A model generated the notes under the pieces. That model had not been told where the DNA came from and searched no databases. It saw nothing but the letters and a program-made list of their open reading frames with translations. Positions 8,093 to 18,516 of a stretch of 64,000 nt of DNA are shown one piece after another (position 1 is the first letter of the stretch; every line of letters begins with the position of its first letter). The stretch is from Acetobacteraceae bacterium (GTDB taxonomy: Bacteria > Pseudomonadota > Alphaproteobacteria > Acetobacterales > Acetobacteraceae): contig JAMXLO010000104.1 in the NCBI GenBank assembly GCA_024280945.1, positions 25,202 through 89,201 of the forward strand, read 5' to 3'. The translations under genes were made by a program, and so were the position numbers.

Positions 8093-11038
8093 ATGAACGA
8101 TACAGAATTCCGCCTGCCAACGATCTGGCCGACACCTTACGATGCGGCTGCCGCCGAGCGCCTGATGGAGCGCTTTGCCAGTCTTGGCCGCACCGAGGCA
8201 CGGCTGGCGGCGCGACCCGCCGCCGCCGCGTTGCTGCGTGCGCTGGGAGGCAACAGTCCCTTCCTTTCTGACCTCGCGGTACGTGAGGCCGCCAGCCTGC
8301 GCGCCCTGGTGACCGTCGGTCCGGATGCCGTCGTTTCCGCCGCCATGATGGAGTTGGCGGCATTGCCACCGACGACCCGCCGCGATCGGGTGGCTGCTGC
8401 GACGCGACGCGCCAAGCGGATCATCGCGCTGACGACCGGCGTCGCCGATATCGGCAACATCTGGCCGCTGGAGCGCGTGACCGCCGCGATGAGCGACTTG
8501 GCGGAAGCCGCACTGTCGCTGGCCATGGCACATTTGCTGCGGAGCGCCCACGAGGCGGACGAGTTGCACCTGCCAGACCCCTCGGATCCGGCACGCGGCT
8601 GCGGGTTCACGGTCCTCGGCATGGGAAAGCTCGGTGCCCGTGAACTGAATTATTCCTCCGATGTGGACCTCGTCCTGCTCTACGACCCCGCCGCCTCAAT
8701 ATACACAGAAGCCACCGCTGGCGATGCGATGGGCGTCTTCACGTCGCGGATGGCTCGCGGGCTTGTGGCATTGATGGAGGTACGCGACGCCGACGGCTAT
8801 GTGTTCCGAACCGATTTGCGCCTGCGGCCCGATCCTTCGGTAACGCCGCCCGCGGTCGCGCTGCCGGCAGCAATCACCTACTACGAGAGCATGGGACAGA
8901 ACTGGGAGCGCGCAGCGATGATCAAGGCGCGCCCCGTTGCCGGCGACCTCGCTCTTGGCGCCAGCTTCCTCGAGGCGATCCGGCCTTTTGTCTGGCGGCG
9001 CGGCCTGGACTTCGCCGCTGTTGCCGACATTCACGCGATGAAGCGGCGCATCGACCAGCACAAGGGAGGCTCGCTGAATGACGGCAGCGACGTGGCGGCG
9101 CGCATTGCCGGCCACAACGTGAAGCTCGGCGAGGGTGGCATACGCGAGATCGAGTTCCTGGCGCAGACCTTGCAGTTGGTTTGGGGTGGACGCGATCCAA
9201 CGCTGCGCGTGCCGACCACTCTGGCAGCCTTGCGCGCACTCGCACGCGCCGGTCATGTCCCGCGTACTGCAGCGCGCGAGCTGGGTGGCGCCTATCGCTT
9301 CCTCCGACGTGTCGAGCATCGGTTGCAAATGATTGGCGACAGGCAGACCCACGAACTGCCGCAACGACCCGAGGACCTCGCGCGTTTTGCCACCTTCATG
9401 GGTTATTCCCAAGTAGGCACATTCGCCGACGAATTGCTGCACCACCTGCAGCAGGTTCGGGCACACTACGCAGACGTGTTCGACCTTGTCCCGGAGCTCC
9501 TGACACCAGCGGACTCGGGATTGGAACTGGATTTTTCCGGGGTGGATGCGGCTCCCGAAGCGACCGCGACTGCATTGCGGACAATGGGATTCGAAAATTC
9601 GCAACGCATCGTCGCTGCAGTGCGCGGTTGGCAGGCAGGGCATGTGCGCGCATTGCGCTCGGCGCGTGCCCGCGAGCTGCTGGCGCAGCTGCTGCCACGG
9701 ATGCTGGCCGCGCTGGCAGCTCAGCCGCAACCGGACACGGTATTCAACCGCTTCGACGCGTTTTTGGCGCGCCAGCCTGCCGGCATTCAGCTCTTGTCAC
9801 TTTTTCAACGCAACCCGGCGCTATTGAACCGAGTGGCCTCCGTATTGGGCGCATCGTCTTCACTGGCGAACCACCTGGCCAGCCATCCGGCCGCGCTGGA
9901 CAGATTGCTGAGCCCGGAAGAGAACCCGAACCCGAGCCGGTTGCTGCGATCCCGGCTGCGTGATGCGCGACTTCTGGAGGACGTCATCGAGATCACCCGC
10001 CGCACGGTGCGCGAAGAAGACTTCTCCATCTCTGTCGCCACCATGGAGGGTCGGATGGACACCGACACGGCTGGCTTGCGTCGGACAGGAGTCGCCGATG
10101 CTGCATTAAGCTCGCTGCTGTCGCCGGTGCTGACCGACTTCGGCCGAAGGTTCGGCCGCGTGCGTGGCGGGTCCATGGCCGTGGTGGCGCTGGGCAAGGC
10201 AGGCGGCCGCGAGATGATGGCCGGTTCCGACCTCGACCTGATGCTGATCTACGATCATCCGGACGATATCATGGAAAGCCGCGGCACCCGGCGCCTGCCG
10301 GTCAGCCAATGGTTCGTGCGCGCCTGTCATTCCTACATCGCGGCGGTGACCGCGCCGGGTGCAGATGGTCCATTGTACGAGGTCGACATGCGGCTGCGCC
10401 CATCAGGCAACAAGGGTCCGGTCGCCGTATCGCTCGGTGCATTCCGCCGATACCACGCGGAATCGGCATGGACATGGGAGCGCATGGCATTGACCCGCGC
10501 CCGCGTGGTGGCCGGTCCACCGGCTCTGCGCAGCCGGATCGAGAACGCGATCGCCGAAGCACTGCAGCGCTCCGGCGCTGCCAACCGCATCCGTGCTGAC
10601 GCAGCTTCGATGCGCGGCCGGATGATGCGCGATCTGCCGCCCGAAGGCCCGTGGGATGTAAAGTTGCGTGCCGGTGGTCAGATCGAGGTCGAGTTCATCG
10701 CCCAGGTGCTGCAACTGATATACGCGGATGAATCGCTCGAATTGTGCTCGCCGACCACGCGGGTCGCGCTGGAAAGGCTGGCCAAGGCGGGGAAACTGGA
10801 AGCCGAAGACGCGGCTTTGCTGATGCGCGCCGATCATCTCTGGCGCACGGTCCAGGGCATGCTGCGTATCACCGTCGGGCGCAGTGCGCGCGAGGCTCTG
10901 CCGGACGCGTCGGGGCAGGCGCTGCTACGCGCGGTCGGGTCGGCAGTTGACTTGAGCGCATTACGGACAACGATGGATCACATGGCGCAACAGGTTCGCG
11001 CCGCCTTCGTCAGGTATGTCGGGGAGGTCCACGCATGA
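8093..11038 (+). CDS. glnE: Bifunctional glutamine synthetase adenylyltransferase/deadenylylase
   Basis: 981 residues from the ATG at 8093; an in-frame ATG at 8042 would add 17 residues, and neither has a strong ribosome site. Two nucleotidyltransferase domains are visible. The N-terminal one has GMGKLGARELNYSSDVDL (residues 176-193, Asp190/Asp192). The C-terminal one has ALGKAGGREMMAGSDLDL with Asp713/Asp715. Each is followed by a GlnD/PII-uridylyltransferase-type helical part (GEGGIREIEFLAQ, and RAGGQIEVEFIAQVLQL). This is the GlnE layout and normal length. The enzyme adds AMP to, or removes it from, glutamine synthetase in response to PII state, controlling nitrogen assimilation. The stop overlaps the peroxiredoxin start (ATGA), so the two are translationally coupled. 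Confidence 0.95.
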   Translation: MNDTEFRLPTIWPTPYDAAAAERLMERFASLGRTEARLAARPAAAALLRALGGNSPFLSDLAVREAASLRALVTVGPDAVVSAAMMELAALPPTTRRDRVAAATRRAKRIIALTTGVADIGNIWPLERVTAAMSDLAEAALSLAMAHLLRSAHEADELHLPDPSDPARGCGFTVLGMGKLGARELNYSSDVDLVLLYDPAASIYTEATAGDAMGVFTSRMARGLVALMEVRDADGYVFRTDLRLRPDPSVTPPAVALPAAITYYESMGQNWERAAMIKARPVAGDLALGASFLEAIRPFVWRRGLDFAAVADIHAMKRRIDQHKGGSLNDGSDVAARIAGHNVKLGEGGIREIEFLAQTLQLVWGGRDPTLRVPTTLAALRALARAGHVPRTAARELGGAYRFLRRVEHRLQMIGDRQTHELPQRPEDLARFATFMGYSQVGTFADELLHHLQQVRAHYADVFDLVPELLTPADSGLELDFSGVDAAPEATATALRTMGFENSQRIVAAVRGWQAGHVRALRSARARELLAQLLPRMLAALAAQPQPDTVFNRFDAFLARQPAGIQLLSLFQRNPALLNRVASVLGASSSLANHLASHPAALDRLLSPEENPNPSRLLRSRLRDARLLEDVIEITRRTVREEDFSISVATMEGRMDTDTAGLRRTGVADAALSSLLSPVLTDFGRRFGRVRGGSMAVVALGKAGGREMMAGSDLDLMLIYDHPDDIMESRGTRRLPVSQWFVRACHSYIAAVTAPGADGPLYEVDMRLRPSGNKGPVAVSLGAFRRYHAESAWTWERMALTRARVVAGPPALRSRIENAIAEALQRSGAANRIRADAASMRGRMMRDLPPEGPWDVKLRAGGQIEVEFIAQVLQLIYADESLELCSPTTRVALERLAKAGKLEAEDAALLMRADHLWRTVQGMLRITVGRSAREALPDASGQALLRAVGSAVDLSALRTTMDHMAQQVRAAFVRYVGEVHA

Positions 11039-11502
11039 GTGTTCAGGAAGGTGACGTCGCACCTGACTTCGAAATGCCGGCGAGCGGGGGACGCACGGTC
11101 AGCAAGCGCTCGCTGAAGGGTAAGCCGTTCCTGCTGTATTTCTATCCGAAGGCGGACACACCGGGTTGCACAAAGGAGGCATGTGCCTTCCAGGAAGCAC
11201 TGCCCCAGCTCGGCAAGATCGGCATCGACGTGATCGGGGTCTCTCCTGACAAGATGAAGCCGATCGAACGCTTTGCTGAGAAGTACAAACTGACATTCCC
11301 GCTGGCATCGGACGAGTCGCATGCGGTTGCGGAGAAGTATGGCACGTGGGTCGAGAAGTCGATGTACGGCCGCAAGTATATGGGCATGGAGCGCAGCACG
11401 TTTTTGATCGACAAGGCGGGAAGAATCGCCAGGGTGTGGCGCAAGGTCAGTGTCACGGGTCACGCTGCCGATGTGCTGGAGGCCGCGCAGCGACTGAAGT
11501 GA
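11035..11502 (+). CDS. bcp: Thioredoxin-dependent peroxiredoxin, BCP/PrxQ type
   Basis: 155 residues. It has the AhpC/TSA fold with FYPKADTPGCTKEACAFQ: peroxidatic Cys45, with Cys50 in the +5 position that acts as resolving cysteine in atypical 2-Cys PrxQ/BCP enzymes. Later RSTFLIDKAGRIARVWRKV is the standard C-terminal strand pair. It reduces hydroperoxides with thioredoxin in the cytoplasm. The ATG overlaps the glnE stop by 4 nt. The pairing of glnE with bcp occurs in other Alphaproteobacteria, but I know no direct functional link. Confidence 0.93.
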   Translation: MSVQEGDVAPDFEMPASGGRTVSKRSLKGKPFLLYFYPKADTPGCTKEACAFQEALPQLGKIGIDVIGVSPDKMKPIERFAEKYKLTFPLASDESHAVAEKYGTWVEKSMYGRKYMGMERSTFLIDKAGRIARVWRKVSVTGHAADVLEAAQRLK

Positions 11503-11916
11503 GGACAGGCGGCGGTCTCGCGTAAGGATAGCACTTGTTCAGTCCACACGTGATCCAGGTGTGAGTGCGTCGATCAGCAGGCTGACTTAACGCTACATCC
11601 AATGAGTCACCTCACTCATGTCGGCGACTTGAGAGTTCTGTCGGATAGCCCCCGCAGCAGAACTCAGTTCCAGACCGGAGCGACGATCAAGTCCTAGCAC
11701 ATACCGCGACCGCACGGAAACGACTTAGCCTTAGCGAATAGCGCAGGCGGCTTTCCATTCCCCTGCGATCCGCACATCTCAGTGACCCATCGTCGATTCT
11801 GCCCAACGGGCCTCCCTCGTCCCGCCGGTAGCAACAGTGACGAGCCTCAGAACCATCACTGGGATTTAGGGATACCTGCTCTTCCTACAGATGGCAGAAC
11901 TCGGACCCTCTGTCGC
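11503..11916. other. About 414-nt gap without a recognised gene
   Basis: No gene is supported on either strand. The only notable pattern is a short perfect inverted repeat (ATGAGT at 11602-11607, ACTCAT at 11614-11619, six-nt spacer), which could be an operator or chance. The peroxiredoxin gene ends at the left edge, and the minus-strand OB-fold gene ends at the right edge, so this is a convergent gap. Confidence 0.4.
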
Positions 11917-12297
11917 TTACCTCGCCCCGGCCTGGACCGGCGCCGCAGTCAATACGGCACGGTCCGCGTCGTCGGTCTCAGCGCTGACTACCACGCGCGT
12001 TCCTGTCCCGCAGTCTTCGGCCAGGAAGCATACGGTTGTTGGCCCCGCATCAAGACGAACCAGGCCGACGCGCAGAGGCAGGCGCGACCGGAACTGTGGA
12101 TCGTGGCTGTGATGCAGTGTTGTCGTAGCCAACACTTTGCCTGGTTCATGATCGCTCACCCGCCATTCCAGCGCATCGGCCAGGCAGGACAAGCAAAGTT
12201 CGCGCGGCGGATACTGCACCGCTCCGCACGCAGTGCATCGCTGCAGCGCCAGCTCGCCCGCCTTGGCATGCGCGGCCAGTTCCGCGATCGGCGTCAT
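11917..12297 (-). CDS. OB-fold/zinc-ribbon protein (DUF35 type), thiolase partner
   Basis: 126 residues from the ATG at 12295-12297, which overlaps the thiolase-like gene's stop (ATGA). An N-terminal rubredoxin-like zinc ribbon has two Cys pairs (LQRCTACGAVQYPPRELCLSC). It is followed by an OB-fold strand series (GKVLATTTLHHS, PLRVGLVRLDAGPTTVCFL). In characterised relatives this small subunit pairs with a thiolase-like or acyl-CoA hydratase subunit (for example ChsH2 with Ltp2 in steroid side-chain breakdown) and helps retro-aldol or thiolysis reactions. The overlap with the thiolase-like gene makes the same partnership likely here. A longer start at 12324 is less likely because it gives a bigger overlap. 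Confidence 0.85.
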   Translation of the reverse strand: MTPIAELAAHAKAGELALQRCTACGAVQYPPRELCLSCLADALEWRVSDHEPGKVLATTTLHHSHDPQFRSRLPLRVGLVRLDAGPTTVCFLAEDCGTGTRVVVSAETDDADRAVLTAAPVQAGAR

Positions 12298-13424
12298 CGC
12301 GCAAGAACAGCCGCAGCTGTGCAAAGGCCCCGATCGTAATTGACCATGCCGAAGCCGCTGACCAGCGCGTGGCGCGCGTCAGCTGCGAGTTGACGCAGCG
12401 CCTCCACCATCCCCAAGAATCCGCCAGCCGCTCCTGCCTGGCCGCATGAGAGCTGACCACCGCCGGTGTTGTGTCGCAGGTTGCCCCCCGGAGCGAAATC
12501 GTTGCGACGAATGAATTCAGCGCCGTCGTCCTTGGCGCAGAAGCCCAGGTCCTCGAACTGCAGCATCGAGATCACGGGGTAGTCGTCATAAGTCTGCACC
12601 ACGTCCATGTCGGGCGGCCCCAGCGCGGCCTGGCTCCATAGCGCGTCGGCGTCCATTGCCCAGCCACCGCGCCACTGGATCGGATCCTCGGGAAACGCGT
12701 TGTGCCGCTCGATCGTCGCCAGAATGCGCGCGCACGGCAGGCCGAGTGCCTGCGCACGCGAGCGGTGCATGACCAGGAACGCGTCCGCACCTGCGCAAGG
12801 CATGACGCAGTCGAACAGGCGCAGTGGTTCGGCGATCGGCCGTGCCGCCAGATAGTCCTCCAGCGTCAGCTCGCTGCGAAGCAAAGCCAACGGATTGCGC
12901 TGCGCCCACCGACGCTGGGCCACGCACAGCTTACCAAAATCCTCGCGCGTTGCCCCGGTCCGACGCATCGCATGTTCGGTGATCAGCGCGAAGCTCTGGT
13001 TGGGACCGCCAGCGCCATAGGGCCAGACGCAGTCACGCGAGAAGCTGCTGAACTGTGCCACCAGATCCTGAAAGCTGGTGGGTCCGTTGGTGTCGCCAGC
13101 GATGCACGCGACGACCTCGGCGTCGCAACACTGCACGGCCCGCGCGGCGCGCCGCAGTGCCAAAACTCCACAGGCACCGCCGAACGGCAGGAATTCCAGA
13201 AAGCGCGGCGACAAACCGACATACTGCACGAACGGCGCCGGACCATCCGGCGCCAGCGTGAAACTGGACAGGCAAAGCCCTTCGATCTGCGTCTTCTTGA
13301 CGCCACTGACCTCGAGCAGCTTGCGTAGCGCGCTGCCCAGCCACCACGCCGCAGCTTTATCCGAGCGGCGCACATAGGGCACTGTGACAGGGGCGCAGGC
13401 CACGGCGTCGCCGTAATCCATCAT
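12294..13424 (-). CDS. Thiolase-like protein (SCP2-thiolase/lipid-transfer type)
   Basis: About 376 residues starting at either of two adjacent ATGs (13424 or 13421). Thiolase-fold features are KTQIEGLCLSSF near the start, the FGGACGVLALRRAARAVQ helix that usually carries the nucleophilic Cys, and a C-terminal HNTGGGQLSCGQAGAAGG turn typical of SCP-x/Ltp2-type proteins. Members lacking the full thiolase Cys/His set are aldolases acting on acyl-CoA. The open frame runs upstream to 13583, overlapping the SDR gene, but that part is arginine-rich and unlikely to be translated. It is the second gene of an SDR, thiolase-like, OB-fold operon. The substrate is unknown. Confidence 0.85.
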   Translation of the reverse strand: MMDYGDAVACAPVTVPYVRRSDKAAAWWLGSALRKLLEVSGVKKTQIEGLCLSSFTLAPDGPAPFVQYVGLSPRFLEFLPFGGACGVLALRRAARAVQCCDAEVVACIAGDTNGPTSFQDLVAQFSSFSRDCVWPYGAGGPNQSFALITEHAMRRTGATREDFGKLCVAQRRWAQRNPLALLRSELTLEDYLAARPIAEPLRLFDCVMPCAGADAFLVMHRSRAQALGLPCARILATIERHNAFPEDPIQWRGGWAMDADALWSQAALGPPDMDVVQTYDDYPVISMLQFEDLGFCAKDDGAEFIRRNDFAPGGNLRHNTGGGQLSCGQAGAAGGFLGMVEALRQLAADARHALVSGFGMVNYDRGLCTAAAVLAR

Positions 13425-13476
13425 GGGCGCGGCGTTGCCCTGACCCTGACCCCGAGAAGGCGCAGCTTTCGCCGGA

Positions 13477-14391
13477 CTACAGTGGATCCCAGTTGAACAC
13501 CTCCCCCGAACGATCCAGCGGCATATAGGCCGCCTTGAGAGCCGGTGCCGCCTGCTCAGCGATCGCCTCGGGTGTCCAGCCATCAGCCCGGTGAACGATG
13601 CGGATCGGCCGTGGCGAGCTGAACAGGATGACTTCGTTCATCCGCGTGCCGAACACCTGGCCGCTGACACCCTTGGCCGCATCGGACGACAGAAACACGG
13701 CCATCGGCGCGTTCTTGTCCGGCGTCATCTGCTGGATCTTTGCCACGCGCGCCTGCTGCTCGGGCGTGGTAGCGGGGATCGAGCTGGTCATACGGCTCCA
13801 GGCGAACGGTGCGATGCAGTTGGAGCGCACGTTGTAGCGCTGCATATCGAGCGCGATCGACTTCGACAGCGCGGTGATGCCGAGCTTGGCGGCGGAATAG
13901 TTCGCCTGGCCGAAGTTGCCGATGAGGCCCGAGGTAGAGGTGATGTGCACGAACGTGCCGCTCTCCTGCTTGCGGAAGTGCTCGGCAGCGGCGCGGGAGA
14001 CGAAGAAGCTCCCGTTCAGATGGACGCCGATCACCGCCAGCCACTCCTCGGGTGACATGCGATGGAAGATCACGTCGCGCAGAATGCCGGCGTTGTTCAC
14101 CACGCCGTCGATCCTGCCGAAGTGGTCGAGCGCTGCCTGGATGATCTTCCGCGCCGAGCCCCATTCGGCAACGGAATCCGTATTGATCTCCGCTGCTCCG
14201 CCACGCTGCTCGATCAGCTGCTTGGTCTGCTGGGCGGGTGTGGCGGACTGGCCTTCGCCGGACAGCGAGGCGCCCACGTCGTTGATGATGACCTTGGCGC
14301 CGGCCGCCGCCATGGCGAGGGCGATCTCGCGGCCGATGCCACCGCCAGACCCGGTCACCACCACGACCTTGCCTTCCATCATGCCCGCCAT
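13477..14391 (-). CDS. SDR-family 3-hydroxyacyl-CoA dehydrogenase-like oxidoreductase
   Basis: 304 residues. Classical short-chain dehydrogenase with cofactor motif VTGSGGGIGREIALAMA at residues 12-28, NNAG in GVVNNAGILRD, Ser in HITSTSGLIGNFG and the YSAAK catalytic pair. The insertion near residues 42-57 (ASLSGEGQSATPAQQ) and the long C-terminal tail match the multifunctional-enzyme-type (HSD17B4-like) dehydrogenases that oxidise 3-hydroxyacyl-CoA. It is the first gene of the minus-strand trio with the thiolase-like and OB-fold proteins, consistent with a beta-oxidation-like step followed by C-C cleavage. It diverges from the SUF regulator. Confidence 0.92.
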   Translation of the reverse strand: MAGMMEGKVVVVTGSGGGIGREIALAMAAAGAKVIINDVGASLSGEGQSATPAQQTKQLIEQRGGAAEINTDSVAEWGSARKIIQAALDHFGRIDGVVNNAGILRDVIFHRMSPEEWLAVIGVHLNGSFFVSRAAAEHFRKQESGTFVHITSTSGLIGNFGQANYSAAKLGITALSKSIALDMQRYNVRSNCIAPFAWSRMTSSIPATTPEQQARVAKIQQMTPDKNAPMAVFLSSDAAKGVSGQVFGTRMNEVILFSSPRPIRIVHRADGWTPEAIAEQAAPALKAAYMPLDRSGEVFNWDPL

Positions 14392-14484
14392 CTTGTCCTC
14401 CTCTTCTGGCTGGCGTCTCCCTACTGGTGAGTATCAGTTGCAGCAACCCCTTGACGCTTCATGCCCGATACGCCATCTCCCAGC

Positions 14485-14509
14485 AATCAGGACCCATTTG
14501 GTCCGATTA
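14485..14509. promoter_or_regulatory. Candidate Rrf2/SUF operator, imperfect palindrome
   Basis: An inverted repeat with arms AATCAGGACC and GGTCCGATT separated by CATTT, the arms differing by one inserted base. It sits about 35 nt before the start of the Rrf2-type regulator and in the divergent gap between SDR and SUF operons. Rrf2 regulators such as IscR, RirA and SufR bind near-palindromes of this size, so this is a plausible autoregulatory site. No binding evidence is visible; this is inference from position and symmetry. Confidence 0.45.
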
Positions 14510-14542
14510 ACCGCATACCAGGGTGCGAGGGTTTCGCAGACC

Positions 14543-14998
14543 ATGCTCAGGCTGTCGAAGCTGACCGATTATGCCGTTGTGGTGCTGGTGCGCCTGTCGC
14601 ACGAAACGGGGGTACAGACCTCCCCTGGCATCGCGGCGACGACCGGCATCCCGGAACCGACGGTTGCCAAAGTGCTGAAGATACTGGCGGCCGGCGGGCT
14701 GGTGGCCTCCCAGCGGGGGGCCCGTGGCGGCTATCGGCTATTGCGACCACTCGGGGCCATTCCGGTCTCCGATGTCATCGCCGCCGTGGACGGGCCGATC
14801 GCTCTGACCGCCTGCGTCGAGGGTTCGGCCGTCGAGTGTGAGTCGCAATGCCTGTGTCCGATGCGGGGACGCTGGGACCCGGTGAACGAAGCAATCCAAC
14901 AGGCGTTGAGCACGATCACCCTGGCCGACATGCACGAGGCGTCGATCCCGCGGGCCTTCCGCATTCCAACGTCGACCGCCGTGCCCGCCGCTGAATAG
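14543..14998 (+). CDS. Rrf2-family Fe-S-sensing regulator of the SUF operon
   Basis: 151 residues starting MLRLSKLTDYAVVVLVRLS, the hallmark of Rrf2 proteins. A winged helix follows (SPGIAATTGIPEPTVAKVLK, then GARGGYRL wing). A cysteine cluster at about residues 93-107 (TACVEGSAVECESQCLCPM) could hold an Fe-S cluster; spacing is C-x7-C-x3-C-x-C rather than the IscR spacing. The first gene of the SUF operon in many Alphaproteobacteria and Xanthomonads is such a regulator, which senses cluster supply and represses the operon. The ATG at 14543 is chosen because the family start MLRLSKLTDY is fixed. sufB follows after 9 nt. Confidence 0.93.
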   Translation: MLRLSKLTDYAVVVLVRLSHETGVQTSPGIAATTGIPEPTVAKVLKILAAGGLVASQRGARGGYRLLRPLGAIPVSDVIAAVDGPIALTACVEGSAVECESQCLCPMRGRWDPVNEAIQQALSTITLADMHEASIPRAFRIPTSTAVPAAE

Positions 14999-15007
14999 GA
15001 CGACTTG

Positions 15008-16492
<1,485 letters not shown>

Positions 16493-16504
16493 AGGAAAGC
16501 ATTT

Positions 16505-17254
16505 ATGTTGGAAATTCGCGGCCTTTCCGCCGCCATCGAGGACAAGCCGATCCTGCAGGGCATCGACCTGACGGTGCCGCAGGGCGAGGTCCATGCGATC
16601 ATGGGGCCGAATGGCTCCGGCAAGTCGACGCTCGCCTATGTGCTGTCGGGGCGCGAGGATTACGCGGTGACCGCCGGCTCGGCGACATTCGATGGTCATG
16701 ACCTGTTGACCATGGAGCCCGAGGCACGCGCCACCGCCGGCTTGTTTCTGGCTTTCCAGTATCCGGTGGAACTGCCTGGCGTCGGCAACGCCAATTTCTT
16801 GCGGACCGCGCTGAATGCGCAGCGCCGCGCGCGCGGCGAAAGCGAGCTTGACGCTGTGCAGTTCCTGAAGCTTGCGCGAGCCGAGACGAAACGCCTGGCC
16901 ATGCCAGAGGACATGCTGCGCCGGAACGTCAATGTCGGCTTCTCGGGTGGCGAAAAGAAGCGTAACGAAGTTCTGCAAATGGCGATCCTTCGCCCACGGC
17001 TGGCAATCCTGGACGAGACTGACAGCGGCCTCGACATCGATGCGCTGAAGATCGTGGCAGATGGCGTGAATGCCCTGCGGGGACCTGACTTCTCGGCGCT
17101 GATCATCACACACTATCAGCGGCTGCTCGACTACATCGTGCCGGATCATGTGCACGTGCTTGCCGGTGGCCGCATTGCCCGTTCGGGTGGCCCCGAGCTT
17201 GCGCATGAGCTCGAAGCGAAGGGATACGCCGGCATGATTGCGGAGGCAGTGTGA
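16505..17254 (+). CDS. sufC: Fe-S assembly ATPase SufC
   Basis: 249 residues. ABC-type ATPase with Walker A GPNGSGKST (residues 36-44), a SufC-specific signature FSGGEKKRNEVLQM, Walker B LAILDETDSGLDIDAL and His switch in IITHYQRLL. SufC drives conformational change of SufB/SufD during cluster assembly and is soluble rather than part of a transporter. The GTG that starts sufD overlaps the sufC stop by 4 nt (GTGA), showing tight coupling. Confidence 0.97.
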   Translation: MLEIRGLSAAIEDKPILQGIDLTVPQGEVHAIMGPNGSGKSTLAYVLSGREDYAVTAGSATFDGHDLLTMEPEARATAGLFLAFQYPVELPGVGNANFLRTALNAQRRARGESELDAVQFLKLARAETKRLAMPEDMLRRNVNVGFSGGEKKRNEVLQMAILRPRLAILDETDSGLDIDALKIVADGVNALRGPDFSALIITHYQRLLDYIVPDHVHVLAGGRIARSGGPELAHELEAKGYAGMIAEAV

Positions 17255-18516
17255 CGGCAGCCGTTCGCAGTGGTGCAGACGGATTTCTCGCGCGCTACGA
17301 CGCGTTGCGCGACCTGCTGCCCGGTGATCCGCGGGAGCGTGCTGCCGCGGCCGAAGCGTTCCGCCGCACCGGATTGCCGGGCGCTTCAGCAGGACGACGT
17401 GAGGAGGCATGGAAATACACCGGCCTGCGCCCGCTGGCAGATGCGTCGTTCGCGCAATCGGTTTCGCCAACCTCGGCGCATAGCCAGATCCGAGCGCGTC
17501 TGCCGCAGATCGAGGTGCCCCGCATCGTCTTCATCGACGGGATGTTCAGCCGCGAGCTGTCGATTGTGCCGCCGGCGGTGCATTTTGCCCGCTTCGCCGG
17601 TCGCGCCGAGTTCGGATCCATCGCGCGGCCCGACGGTCAGCCATTGGTCGCTTTGAACACGATGCTGGCAGAGGACGGCGCGATACTTGAAGTGCCCGCC
17701 GGAGCGGATGCCGGACTGCTGATCCTCGTCAGCGCCGCCACAGACCGCGCGGCATTCCACCCACGTCATGTCGTCCGGCTGGCGCCCGGCGCGCGCCTGA
17801 CGTTGCTTGACCTCGCATTCGGCGACGGCAGTTATCTGCACAATCCGGTATTCGAAGTGACCGTCGCGGCAGATGCTGCGCTGACCCACGTGCGCCTGCA
17901 GAACGAGTCGACGTCGGCCTTCCACCTGGCAACGCTCTATGCGGAGATCGACGAACGCGGCACCTATGACAGCTTCGTTCTGAACCTTGGTTCTCGGATT
18001 GCGCGGACCGAGGCTCATGCGCGCCTGACTGGTGAAAATGGCATCACTCATCTGAACGGCGCCCAGCTGCTGAACGGAATGCAGCATGCCGACTTCACCA
18101 CCGTGGTGCGGCACCAGGCGCCATACTGCGCTTCGCGCCAGACGGTGAAGAATGTGTTGGCGGGCCGCTCGCATGGCGTGTTTCAGGGACGTATCGAGGT
18201 CGCTCGTCATGCGCAGAAGACCGACGGCTATCAAATGAACCAGGCGCTGCTGCTGTCACCTGATGCCGAGATAGACACCAAGCCCGAACTCGAAATTTTT
18301 GCCGACGACGTGAAGTGCAGTCATGGTGCGACGGTCGGCGAACTCGATGCTGATCAATTGTTCTACCTGAGAAGCCGTGGCATTTCGGACGCTGAAGCTC
18401 GCTCGATCCTCGTTCGCGCATTTCTGGCCGAGGCGCTGGATGCGGTGAGCAACGAGACCGTGCGCGAGGTGCTGGATCAGGCGGTCGAGGGCTGGTGGGA
18501 GAAGCAGGCAGCATGA
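17251..18516 (+). CDS. sufD: Fe-S cluster assembly protein SufD
   Basis: 421 residues with GTG start overlapping sufC. Diagnostic SufD/SufB beta-helix C-terminus: QTVKNVLAGRSHGVFQGRIE, KTDGYQMNQALLLSPDAEID, KPELEIFADDVKCSHGATVG and LFYLRSRGISDAEARSIL. It has the N-terminal REEAWKYTGLRPLADASF motif typical of SufD. It pairs with SufB and two SufC subunits; in studied systems it is needed for iron entry. The stop overlaps the sufS start by 4 nt. Confidence 0.96.
   Translation: MTAAVRSGADGFLARYDALRDLLPGDPRERAAAAEAFRRTGLPGASAGRREEAWKYTGLRPLADASFAQSVSPTSAHSQIRARLPQIEVPRIVFIDGMFSRELSIVPPAVHFARFAGRAEFGSIARPDGQPLVALNTMLAEDGAILEVPAGADAGLLILVSAATDRAAFHPRHVVRLAPGARLTLLDLAFGDGSYLHNPVFEVTVAADAALTHVRLQNESTSAFHLATLYAEIDERGTYDSFVLNLGSRIARTEAHARLTGENGITHLNGAQLLNGMQHADFTTVVRHQAPYCASRQTVKNVLAGRSHGVFQGRIEVARHAQKTDGYQMNQALLLSPDAEIDTKPELEIFADDVKCSHGATVGELDADQLFYLRSRGISDAEARSILVRAFLAEALDAVSNETVREVLDQAVEGWWEKQAA

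Noticed and set aside
8037..8369. N-terminal extension of the AsmA-like protein
   Set aside because: Arginine-rich, antisense to glnE, and the normal membrane anchor begins at the ATG at 8034-8036.
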